Of a stretch of DNA of 23,546 nt, positions 9,191-16,911 are shown piece after piece; within the stretch, counting starts at the first letter, position 1; every line of letters starts with the position of its first letter. This DNA is from Clostridia bacterium (GTDB lineage: Bacteria > Bacillota_A > Clostridia > Christensenellales > Aristaeellaceae). Position numbers and translations under genes: made by a program. Under the pieces are notes generated by a model. It had not been told where the DNA came from. It did no database searches and saw only the letters and a program-made list of their open reading frames with translations. Location: positions 1 to 23,546 of the forward strand of contig JAFXMP010000017.1 in assembly GCA_017530275.1 (NCBI GenBank), written 5' to 3'.

Positions 9191-9218
9191 ATTATATTAA
9201 TTTACCGCGTTTTGTCAA
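9191..9218 (-). promoter_or_regulatory. Sigma-A-type promoter of the arginine operon
   Basis: On the minus strand, TTGACA (9213-9218) and TATAAT (9191-9196) are both perfect consensus hexamers with a 16-bp spacer. An A/T-rich stretch lies just upstream of the -35. Transcription would start near 9184, about 60 nt before argC. Confidence 0.85.
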
Positions 9219-9232
9219 GTATTTAATCGATA

Positions 9233-9246
9233 TAAATTCACATTCA
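9233..9246 (-). promoter_or_regulatory. Possible ArgR (ARG box) operator
   Basis: TGAATGTGAATTTA on the minus strand matches 9 of 10 defined positions of the TGAAT-N4-ATTCA core bound by ArgR/AhrC repressors. It lies about 15 nt upstream of the -35. A second box at standard spacing is not evident, so this is tentative. Confidence 0.35.
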
Positions 9247-9291
9247 ATGCAACTTTATGCATTTATGTGGTATCCGGTCAAAAAAGCGAAT

Positions 9292-9340
9292 AAAAAAACC
9301 GGAATACGCTGATAAATGTTCATTGATCAGTCGCTTCCGG
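9292..9340 (-). terminator. Intrinsic terminator after the small membrane peptide gene
   Basis: The minus strand reads an interrupted stem: CCGGAA pairs with TTCCGG, and CTGAT with ATCAG, separated by a 4-nt internal mismatch and closed by a 12-nt loop. Seven T residues follow. It would isolate the TSCPD unit from the argC promoter. Confidence 0.75.
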
Positions 9341-9366
9341 GTTATTTCCGCGTGCAGGGCTATCGA

Positions 9367-9480
9367 TCAAAACAGGCTCAGAGCCGCAACCAAAGACGAG
9401 CCGATCATCAGTATCGCCAAAACGATGCACAGCACTCTGATCCAAAACTGTTTCCGATCCTTTTGTTTCTGTGTAGACAT
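9367..9480 (-). CDS. Small single-pass membrane peptide (37 aa), unknown function
   Basis: A short gene encoding a basic, polar N-terminus (MSTQKQKDRKQFWIRV) followed by one hydrophobic segment (LCIVLAILMIGSSLVAALSL), ending in Phe and a TGA. The topology suggests a cytoplasmic head with the tail in the membrane. A purine-rich GGAAGGAAAGGAAG ribosome site ends about 7 nt before the ATG. The gene starts 42 nt after the TSCPD gene and is followed 26 nt later by an intrinsic terminator, so the two form one unit. Very short single-span proteins such as the Prli42 stressosome anchor have this layout in Firmicutes, but I see no specific sequence match and assign no function. Confidence 0.7.
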   Translation of the reverse strand: MSTQKQKDRKQFWIRVLCIVLAILMIGSSLVAALSLF

Positions 9481-9522
9481 TTCTTTTCTTCCTTTCCTTC
9501 CGTTCCTCAATGCTGTATCTGT

Positions 9523-9771
9523 TTACGCTTGCTGCGCTTCATAGGCATCAATTGCGCGGGCCAACTGGTCCGGGCAGGAGGTATTTCCCCTGCACTGTAT
9601 TCCCCGCAGCGTTTCCTTAACTTCGTCCGCGTTGCGGCCAATGACCATTTTGGCGAGGCCCTGGGTGTTTCCCTTGCAGCCATCATGAAATGCGCAGGCA
9701 GTGATCACGCCGTTTTCGATTTCCAGATCGATCTGTGTGGAGCAGGTGCCCCTGGTCTGATAATGAAACAT
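9523..9771 (-). CDS. TSCPD-domain protein, TIGR03905-like (four-Cys family)
   Basis: An 82-residue soluble protein with five cysteines, at 10, 26, 32, 60 and 66. The C-terminal GNTSCPDQLA motif names the TSCPD domain, also found at the end of some class II ribonucleotide reductases. Stand-alone proteins of this size with CxFHDGC and TSCPD segments are common in Clostridia and are classified as TIGR03905; their function is unknown, and the cysteine pattern suggests metal binding. The start ATG follows AAGGGAG and AAGGA elements. A strong promoter lies about 80 nt upstream, and the 37-residue membrane peptide gene follows in the same unit. Confidence 0.9.
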   Translation of the reverse strand: MFHYQTRGTCSTQIDLEIENGVITACAFHDGCKGNTQGLAKMVIGRNADEVKETLRGIQCRGNTSCPDQLARAIDAYEAQQA

Positions 9772-9849
9772 CGTTCCTTGCTCCCTTCAAATGCGCTGCC
9801 GGATGCTGATCTTCCCCTCACGACAGCTGGCTATCGCATACTCCCCCGC

Positions 9850-9879
9850 ATTATAGCATACCTGACAGGCGCTTTGCAA
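9850..9879 (-). promoter_or_regulatory. Extended -10 promoter of the TSCPD unit
   Basis: On the minus strand, TTGCAA (9874-9879) and a perfect TATAAT (9850-9855) are 18 bp apart, and the -10 is preceded by TGC, giving an extended -10 (TGCTATAAT). The leader to the TSCPD start is about 70 nt. Confidence 0.75.
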
Positions 9880-9961
9880 GAGAGCAGATGGCCTGCAAAT
9901 ACAAATCATCAAGCAAAATGTACCAGCATGCAAAACTGATTTCGATGAATGCCTGTTCATC

Positions 9962-9988
9962 AAAAGGCTGCCCCATAGCAGGGCAGCC
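9962..9988 (-). terminator. Intrinsic terminator after ftsZ
   Basis: GGCTGCCC pairs with GGGCAGCC across a 7-nt loop and is followed by TTTT. It lies about 30 nt after the ftsZ stop at 10018, but inside the apparent extended frame that runs to 9960. This position supports 10018 as the true gene end. Confidence 0.85.
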
Positions 9989-10017
9989 GAATGGGCATAG
10001 AAGAGAAAGCGACTGTT

Positions 10018-11363
<1,346 letters not shown>

Positions 11364-11405
11364 TTTCAAATCCCCCTATGTTCAGAATCGGCCAGTGGCC
11401 AAGCG

Positions 11406-12578
11406 TCAGCCGCCGAAAAGGCTGCGGAAGAAACTGCCAATACCGCCAGACTTGGCGTTGGCAGTGGTATCGATCAGCAGATCCAGCAGGCCCAAAGCGC
11501 TGGAATAAGCGGGACTGGAGAGCTTGACCGCCTTGCGGGGCAATTCCCGCACGGTGCGGTCCATTTTTGCTGCCAAAAATTCCCGGCCGCCCCGGTTGAT
11601 GGCCAGACCGCCGCCCGTGAGATATACTGGAGACCACTTGCCCAGCTTGGCTCCCGAAGCGGCGACGGCGTCCCGCACGGCTTCACAGATTTCCTCCGCG
11701 CGGGGTTCCAGCACCTTTTCCACCTGCTCCCGGGTAAAGGTTTTGGAGTTTCCCCCCTGATCCGTTCCCTCAAAGGTGGATTGCCCGGCGGAAAGGCCGT
11801 ACACATAGGCGCGTTTGATGTTTTCCGCCGTTGTAAGCGGCACCTCCAGCCCGTAAGCCAGATCGGCGGCGATATGGCCGCCGCCCATGGGAATATTGGC
11901 AAGATGGATGATCGCGTCGCCCTGCACGATCATTACTTCTGTGGTCAGGTACCCAACATCCACCAGCACAGCGGCCCGGTCCCTTTCTTCATCGGGCACG
12001 AACAGCATAGCCTGCCCCACGGGGGTGGACAGGCAGCCGTTCACCGTGATGCCTAAGGCCCGGAACCTTTCCTGAATATCATCCAGGAAAAACTGATCGG
12101 CAATTACAAAAGCGATCATGGCGCGCAGCTCGTAACCGCGCATGCCCATGGGTTCCAAGGTCTTTTTGCCATCGTCCACAATGAACCAGGCAGGGCTGCG
12201 ATGGATGATGCTGCCGCGAATCTCGCCCAGTTCCTCCACCGCTTTGTCAAACAGGCTGCTGATGTCCCTTTCCGTTACCCGGGGATCAGCTCCCTGCAGA
12301 TCCACCTTTACTTCCACCGTGCGCACAGTGGAAAAATCGCCGGGCACGCCCACGTAAACCTCTTTGATGCGGGCATGGGACTGTTCCTCCGCCGCGCGAA
12401 CCGCTTCCGCGATGGCGTCATTGAGCTGGTCCGGGGCATTCCAGCGCCCCTCCAGATATCCGTCATAGATCACCGTTCCGGCGCCTACGATATCGCAGCG
12501 CTGCCGTCCGCTGGTTTCCGCGACGAGCGCCACGATCTTGCTTGTACCAAAATCGATGGCCGCAACCGTGGTCTTCAT
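11406..12578 (-). CDS. ftsA: Cell division protein FtsA
   Basis: Actin-like ATPase that tethers FtsZ to the membrane and recruits later divisome proteins. The 390-residue protein has an N-terminal phosphate loop (AAIDFGTSKIVALV), an SHS2-type 1C region in the first half, a second phosphate motif (VLVDVGYLTTEV), an adenosine motif (YLTGGGLAINRG) and a C-terminal amphipathic helix (SGGIGSFFRSLFGG) for membrane attachment. AGGGG lies 7 nt before ATG 12578. A promoter at 12671-12699 gives it transcription independent of ftsQ; the leader holds a short 8-bp hairpin. ftsZ follows directly. Confidence 0.95.
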   Translation of the reverse strand: MKTTVAAIDFGTSKIVALVAETSGRQRCDIVGAGTVIYDGYLEGRWNAPDQLNDAIAEAVRAAEEQSHARIKEVYVGVPGDFSTVRTVEVKVDLQGADPRVTERDISSLFDKAVEELGEIRGSIIHRSPAWFIVDDGKKTLEPMGMRGYELRAMIAFVIADQFFLDDIQERFRALGITVNGCLSTPVGQAMLFVPDEERDRAAVLVDVGYLTTEVMIVQGDAIIHLANIPMGGGHIAADLAYGLEVPLTTAENIKRAYVYGLSAGQSTFEGTDQGGNSKTFTREQVEKVLEPRAEEICEAVRDAVAASGAKLGKWSPVYLTGGGLAINRGGREFLAAKMDRTVRELPRKAVKLSSPAYSSALGLLDLLIDTTANAKSGGIGSFFRSLFGG

Positions 12579-12604
12579 CCATCCATCATCCCCTGTTCAT
12601 CGGC

Positions 12605-12623
12605 AAAAGAAGCCCCTTCTTTT
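12605..12623 (-). other. 8-bp hairpin in the ftsA leader
   Basis: AAAAGAAG pairs with CTTCTTTT across GGG in the leader between the ftsA promoter and its start codon. The role is unknown. It ends in a short U-rich run and could be a weak attenuator or only a fortuitous palindrome. Confidence 0.4.
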
Positions 12624-12670
12624 CATGTCTGAAAAAGCCGAAAATGAATTAACCTATTTCGGTTCAATCT

Positions 12671-12699
12671 ATTGTAACCTTTTTGTGATAATTTGGCAA
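12671..12699 (-). promoter_or_regulatory. Promoter for ftsA-ftsZ
   Basis: TTGCCA (12694-12699) and TACAAT (12671-12676) are each one base from consensus and lie exactly 17 bp apart on the minus strand, in an A/T-rich gap between ftsQ and ftsA. The predicted leader is about 85 nt. Confidence 0.7.
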
Positions 12700-12767
12700 G
12701 CGGAAATCAGAAAAAAGGAGCTCTTTTTTTAAAAAATTTTCTTATTTGGCGAAAAATGGACATGTTT

Positions 12768-13559
12768 TTACGGACTGGGCGGCGTATAAATCGCTTCCGC
12801 GGGAATACTGGCTTCCAGCATGCCGCCGTTTTTCCCCATTTCCCGCAGCTTTGCCACCACTGCGCGCACGGTGCCGATTTTAGCCCGCAGGCTGTCAATG
12901 CTGCCCAGGTGAGCCGAATAACCGTCCCGGGTCACCAGATATATGCTTTCCGGGTCTGTGATGTTCAATTCAGAGATCTGTGAAAGAAAGCCCTGCTGCT
13001 CCAGTTCCTCCAAAAGCTCCCGGTAAGCGCTCATATGACCTGACGTACCCGCAGTCATCATCCTGCCCACCCGCAATTCCTTGGGCTTTAAGCCGGTAAC
13101 GACAATGATCGCATCCTCCCCCACGCTGTTTTCCGGAAGACTGCCCCTCTCCAGCACCATGCCTTCCTTATCAAGGTAATAATTCGCGCCCATTTCCTGT
13201 ACCCGCGCCACAGGCACGCGCTCGTGCACGTAAATGGTGATACCATTGGGAAAATGTTTTTCCATCCGTTCAAAAATCAGATACCGATTGCTTTCGATCC
13301 CCTGCATAATTTTCTTTTCACTGACAGTGAAATATCCCACCGGCCGATCCAGCCCCGCCGCCAGGATCGCCTGCTCCCAAGTGACCGTCCGGTTGCCCAC
13401 CACCGCCACCGTGCGGATCTTCAGCATGCTTTCATTCAGGATCACAGCTACGGCCAAAACCAAAATCAGCGCCAGCACCACCGTGATCACCCCGGAACGT
13501 TTCCGGGGCGGCGGCGCGGGGGGAAGGGAAGAAATATCCTGCGGATACTGCTGTTCCAT
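12768..13559 (-). CDS. ftsQ: Cell division protein FtsQ/DivIB
   Basis: Bitopic divisome protein that links FtsL and its partners to septal synthesis. The 263 residues comprise a short Pro/Arg-rich cytoplasmic tail (1-22), one transmembrane helix (about 23-42, VITVVLALILVLAVAVIL) and an extracytoplasmic POTRA domain (from about 46, MLKIRTVAVVGNRTVTWEQ), then the FtsQ beta domain with YYLDKEGMVLE and the typical V-TG-- segment (IVVTGLKP). The order before ftsA-ftsZ is the standard one. GGAGG lies 6 nt before the ATG, and a small GC hairpin (13574-13588) lies just upstream of that site. Low sequence conservation is normal for this family; context and topology carry the call. Confidence 0.9.
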   Translation of the reverse strand: MEQQYPQDISSLPPAPPPRKRSGVITVVLALILVLAVAVILNESMLKIRTVAVVGNRTVTWEQAILAAGLDRPVGYFTVSEKKIMQGIESNRYLIFERMEKHFPNGITIYVHERVPVARVQEMGANYYLDKEGMVLERGSLPENSVGEDAIIVVTGLKPKELRVGRMMTAGTSGHMSAYRELLEELEQQGFLSQISELNITDPESIYLVTRDGYSAHLGSIDSLRAKIGTVRAVVAKLREMGKNGGMLEASIPAEAIYTPPSP

Positions 13560-13643
13560 CTTTTGCCTCCAGGGGCGGCGAGGCCGCCTTCATGAATTCC
13601 TGTGATGATTTCTGCTGTATAGGAAAGGTCCATGCAGGCAGGG

Positions 13644-13743
13644 GAGTACAGAGTTCAGAGTTCGGAGTTCAGATGATATAGCGTTCAATTCAGGTTTCCC
13701 AAACATGTCGGCAATATAAATCTGAACTCTGTACTCTGAACTC
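13644..13743. repeat. Heptad inverted-repeat element, copy A (murA-ftsQ gap)
   Basis: The left arm is tandem 7-mers GAGTACA-GAGTTCA-GAGTTCG-GAGTTCA and then GAT. The right arm is ATC and then TGAACTC-TGTACTC-TGAACTC. The inner 24 nt of the arms pair with three mismatches across a 45-nt loop. One of four related elements in the cluster. Confidence 0.9.
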
Positions 13744-13787
13744 GTAAAACTGTTTCAGCCCGGTTCTCCCGTCAAAGCGCTCTGCCG

Positions 13788-15050
13788 TTACGAAATCCTT
13801 TCGATCTTCGCTCCCAAACCGGCCAGCGTGTTTTCCAGTCTGGCGTAGCCCCGGTCGATCAGGGAAACATTTTCTACCACGCTCTCTCCCTGAGCACCCA
13901 GCGCCGCGATCACCAGCGCCGCGCCTCCGCGCAGATCCCGGGCCGTCACGCGAGCCCCATGCAGCCTTTCCACGCCGGAAACCACCGCCGTGCGGCCGCT
14001 GACCCGTATTTTTGCGCCCATACGGCATAGGTCCGCAACGTGGGACAGCCGGTTTTCAAACACGTTTTCAACAATCACGCTGGTGCCCTCCGCCGCGCAC
14101 GCCGCTGCCAGCATCTGGGCCTGCATATCGGTGGGAAAGCCGGGATGGGGCTGGGTCTGCAAGCAGGTAAAAGCATTGAGCCTTTTGGGAGCATGCAATC
14201 GCATGCATGTCTCCTCCCGCGCGATCCGGCAGCCCATTTCCGTTAATTTGTCCGCTACCGGCATCAGATCAGCAGGCCGGATATTTTCCAATTGGATTTC
14301 ACCGCCGGTCACCGCGGCTGCGCACAGCAGCGTACCGCCCACGATGCGGTCCGGAATGGGCATATACGTAACGCCGTGCAGTTTCTGCACGCCCTCTATC
14401 TGAATTACCTGCGTGCCCGCACCGCGCACACGGCCGCCCATGGCGTTCAGGAAGCGCTGCAAATCCCAAACCTCCGGTTCACGGGCCGCGTTGTGTACCG
14501 TGGTGGTTCCCGGCAGCAGCACCGCCGCCATCATTACGTTTTCCGTGGCCCCCACGCTGGGATAATCAAAATACACGTCGCCCGCATGCATATCTTGGCC
14601 GTCGCAGAGGATCACGCCGCCTTCCTCCCGCACCTTTACGCCCAAGGCGCGGAGGCCCTTCAAGTGCAGATCGATAGGCCGCAGGCCGATTTCACATCCG
14701 CCTGGATAGGTCACCGCGGCCCGGCGCAGCTTTCCAAGGATAGGTCCCAGCAGGAATATGGAAGAACGGATCTGCTTGGACGGGCCCTCCGGCATTTCCC
14801 AGCAATTCAAATTTGCACTGCTGACGCGTATTTCATCCTGCCGCATTTTGCACCGGCAGCCCAATTGCTGTAAGATGCCCGCCATGGCATGGGCATCCCG
14901 GATATCCGGGCAATCCTGCAAAACGGTTTCCCCTTCCGGAAGCAGCGCTGCCGCCAGAATAGGCAGCACGGCATTTTTCGCGCCCTGCAGCCGCACCTGT
15001 CCTTCTATTTTTTCGCCGCCCAGCACCCGAAATCCTTCCACGTTTTCCAC
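13788..15050 (-). CDS. murA: UDP-N-acetylglucosamine 1-carboxyvinyltransferase
   Basis: Transfers enolpyruvate from PEP to UDP-GlcNAc, the committed step of peptidoglycan synthesis and the fosfomycin target. The 420-residue protein has Lys25 and Asn26 in GAKNAVLP and the catalytic Cys119 in YPGGCEIGLRPIDLH, so it has the fosfomycin-sensitive cysteine type. The C-terminal half reads MQAQMLAAACAAEGTSVIVENVFENR, typical of EPT/RTPC enzymes. The start is GTG 15050; another GTG nine bases on is a possible alternative, with AAGGTGG just ahead of it. Firmicutes often have two MurA paralogues; the copy in the dcw cluster next to ftsQ is common in Clostridia. Repeat elements flank it on both sides. 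Confidence 0.95.
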   Translation of the reverse strand: MENVEGFRVLGGEKIEGQVRLQGAKNAVLPILAAALLPEGETVLQDCPDIRDAHAMAGILQQLGCRCKMRQDEIRVSSANLNCWEMPEGPSKQIRSSIFLLGPILGKLRRAAVTYPGGCEIGLRPIDLHLKGLRALGVKVREEGGVILCDGQDMHAGDVYFDYPSVGATENVMMAAVLLPGTTTVHNAAREPEVWDLQRFLNAMGGRVRGAGTQVIQIEGVQKLHGVTYMPIPDRIVGGTLLCAAAVTGGEIQLENIRPADLMPVADKLTEMGCRIAREETCMRLHAPKRLNAFTCLQTQPHPGFPTDMQAQMLAAACAAEGTSVIVENVFENRLSHVADLCRMGAKIRVSGRTAVVSGVERLHGARVTARDLRGGAALVIAALGAQGESVVENVSLIDRGYARLENTLAGLGAKIERIS

Positions 15051-15117
15051 CTTCTTTCTTCTTTCAGGCTATGCCAAACAGAAAGAAAAGTGAAAAAGCG
15101 AAAGGAAAAGGAGGATG

Positions 15118-15226
15118 GAGTTAAGAGTTGGGAGTTGAGAGTTGAGATTGATCATGTTTTTCGCTTTTGTGCTGAAAAACGCAAGCACAAAAGCCATCTC
15201 AACTCTATACGCTCAATTCTCCACTC
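15118..15226. repeat. Heptad inverted-repeat element, copy B (ftsW-murA gap)
   Basis: The left arm is GAGTTAA-GAGTTGG-GAGTTGA-GAGTTGA then GAT. The right arm is ATC then TCAACTC-TATACGC-TCAATTC-TCCACTC, more degenerate than in the other copies. Inside the loop is a separate perfect 11-bp stem, GCTTTTGTGCT/AGCACAAAAGC (15163-15173 and 15184-15194). The element ends 3 nt after the ftsW stop codon. Confidence 0.85.
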
Positions 15227-15229
15227 TGT

Positions 15230-16360
15230 TTACATCAGGTTCGTGGTGCAGCTTCTGCTGATATTCAGCACGATGCCCACCGCCGCCATGGTGATGGAAA
15301 GAGAAGTGCCGCCCGCGCTGAAAAAAGGAAGGGGCAGTCCGGTAGTGGGCAGCACACCCACCACTACGCCCATATTGATGAACGCCTGCACGGAAATCAT
15401 GCCCACGATGCCCGCCGCCAGCAGGCAGCCGAACAGGTCGTCGCAGCGCAGGGCAATGCGCATCCCCGCGAACAGGAACGCCACGAACAGCAGGATCACC
15501 GCGACGCATCCAGCCAAACCGAAATCCTCCCCCACGATAGCGAAAATGAAATCGCTTTCAGGATAAGGAAGATAAGCGTATTTCTGCCGTCCCTGGCCCA
15601 GGCCCATACCGAACAGGCCGCCGGAACCGAAAGCGATCAGGGATTGGGACAGTTGATAGCCTTCGTCGCTCATTTTGGCAAAGGGATCGGTGAACGAGAG
15701 CAGCCTTTCCCGCCGGTATTCCGCGCTCCAGGCGTAATACGCGCCAACGGCCAGGCCGCCCGTGCCCAGCAACACCATATGCCGCCACTTGGCCCCCCGC
15801 AGCATCACCATCAAAACGCTCACGATAATGATCGTGCCCGCCGTGGACAGATTGGGCTGCTCCAAAATCAAAAGGAACATGATCCCCGGCACGATGAGCA
15901 CCGGAAAGATGCCGGTCCACAGCTTCTCAACCTTCTTGCCCCGCACCGTCAGCGTCATGGCCATGAACAGCACGGCGGCATACTTGGCCAGTTCCCCCGG
16001 CTGGAAGGACAGGGGACCGAAGGTGAGCCACCGGCGGGAGCCGTTGATGGACGTGCCGATACCGGGGATCGCCACCAGCAGCAGAAGCAGGAAGCTCAGC
16101 AGTACTCCGCCCACCACCACTTTCCTGCGGCCCCAGAACACATAGGGAATACGGCAGGTGATCGCCATGGCGACGGCCCCCACCGCCACGCCGAACAGCT
16201 GCTTTTTGACCTCGGACAGCGGGTCTCCCCCGTCCTGGGCTTTATAATAGGTAGCGCTGAACAGGGTGAGCAGGCCTAACATCAGCAGCATGGTCATAAT
16301 GGTGAGCAGGGTCTTATCTACCGGCTTTGGTCTCCGGCGGCGCGGCGCGGTCGTAAGCAT
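15230..16360 (-). CDS. ftsW: SEDS-family peptidoglycan glycosyltransferase FtsW/SpoVE
   Basis: Multi-pass membrane enzyme that polymerises lipid II, working with a class B PBP at the septum (or, as SpoVE, in the spore cortex). The 376-residue protein has a basic N-terminus (MLTTAPRRRRPK), about ten hydrophobic helices, NGSRRWLTFG, FQPGELAK (the family usually has QPSE), ESDFIFAIVGEDFG with the Asp equivalent to the catalytic residue of RodA/FtsW, and PTTGLPLPFFSAGGTS near the end. I start at ATG 16360; the frame continues to 16483, but that extension overlaps a terminator-like hairpin and is not conserved in type. The family role is certain; FtsW against SpoVE cannot be separated here. murG, the usual next gene, is absent. 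Confidence 0.94.
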   Translation of the reverse strand: MLTTAPRRRRPKPVDKTLLTIMTMLLMLGLLTLFSATYYKAQDGGDPLSEVKKQLFGVAVGAVAMAITCRIPYVFWGRRKVVVGGVLLSFLLLLLVAIPGIGTSINGSRRWLTFGPLSFQPGELAKYAAVLFMAMTLTVRGKKVEKLWTGIFPVLIVPGIMFLLILEQPNLSTAGTIIIVSVLMVMLRGAKWRHMVLLGTGGLAVGAYYAWSAEYRRERLLSFTDPFAKMSDEGYQLSQSLIAFGSGGLFGMGLGQGRQKYAYLPYPESDFIFAIVGEDFGLAGCVAVILLFVAFLFAGMRIALRCDDLFGCLLAAGIVGMISVQAFINMGVVVGVLPTTGLPLPFFSAGGTSLSITMAAVGIVLNISRSCTTNLM

Positions 16361-16368
16361 CTCTTTTC

Positions 16369-16418
16369 CGCCTTTCTGTTTTCCGTATCCTTTTCTTTTG
16401 TACGAAAACAGAAAGGCG
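16369..16418 (-). promoter_or_regulatory. Long inverted repeat in the ftsW leader
   Basis: An 18-bp stem (16369-16387 with 16401-16418, one bulged base, 13-nt loop) forms in the ftsW leader. Its 3' arm on the transcript (GAAAACAGAAAGGCG) ends only 8 nt before ATG 16360 and covers the purine-rich ribosome site. It also shares four bases with the stem of the upstream terminator, so the two folds compete. Confidence 0.65.
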
Positions 16419-16433
16419 CATCCGAAATGCGCC
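16401..16433 (-). terminator. Intrinsic terminator after the GG-leader peptide gene
   Basis: GGCGCA (16428-16433) pairs with TGCGCC (16415-16420) over a 7-nt loop, followed by TTTCTGTTTTC. The stem starts about 60 nt after the small gene's stop and lies upstream of the ftsW start codon. Confidence 0.65.
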
Positions 16434-16493
16434 TTGCCGCTTGTTATCCTTTGCGTTTGGGAGGATAAATAATCCAGAATCAATTGATAAACT

Positions 16494-16745
16494 TTATTTC
16501 ATGGTTGGCGATGGTTTCTTTGGCGGCATTGGTTTTTCGCGATCGAGGGTATCCCATGCGCCGCCAATCAATATGGCGGCTCCGGAAACAATACCGGGGG
16601 GAACCATCCAACTGTTTTCGGTTTCATTGCCCCTCTTTCTCGCTTCCTTGTCATCCTTGTATTCTCCACAGCCGCCCGTGACCTGCTCAAGGCTCTCGCC
16701 CGACAGTTCCTGCTTATTTTCCGCCGGATTCTTCTTTTCTTCCAT
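16494..16745 (-). CDS. Putative GG-leader (bacteriocin/RiPP-like) precursor peptide
   Basis: An 83-residue peptide. The N-terminal 25 residues resemble a double-glycine leader: charged, then ELSGESLEQVTGG, the pattern that C39-peptidase ABC transporters cleave after GG. The remaining 58 residues start CGEYKDD, contain a small hydrophobic stretch with a GxxxG motif (PPGIVSGAAILIGGAW) and end in a Pro/Lys-rich tail (KPMPPKKPSPTMK). The only cysteine is the first residue after GG. I prefer ATG 16745 over ATG 16751 because AAGGAGG ends 8 nt before the former and only 2 nt before the latter. It lies alone between murD and ftsW with its own terminator and low-GC flanking DNA. No maturation enzyme or transporter is in the window. 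It could instead be a small membrane-associated protein with a chance GG. Confidence 0.65.
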   Translation of the reverse strand: MEEKKNPAENKQELSGESLEQVTGGCGEYKDDKEARKRGNETENSWMVPPGIVSGAAILIGGAWDTLDREKPMPPKKPSPTMK

Positions 16746-16911
16746 GTTCATTGCCTCCTTCTTTCATTTTCGATTCCTGACGTCCAGAGATGCGTTGAAT
16801 ATTTGCTCACCAGTTGATACGTTATTTATTCTCCATCTGGCAGGAGAAATCCTTTTATCAGCGATATCAATCAGAACTTCGTATCTTTTGCTTGCATCTG
16901 CCAAACCAGCA

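Noticed and set aside
12711..12735. A-tract/T-tract palindrome after ftsQ as a terminator
   Set aside because: The stem is almost all A-T around GAGCTC, with no clear U-run after it, so it is too weak to call.
16361..16483. N-terminal extension of ftsW by 41 codons
   Set aside because: It covers the terminator and leader hairpins, has no family-like sequence and lacks the usual ribosome site.
16752..16911. A promoter for the GG-leader gene
   Set aside because: The gap is A/T-rich, but no -35/-10 pair with acceptable spacing was found by eye.
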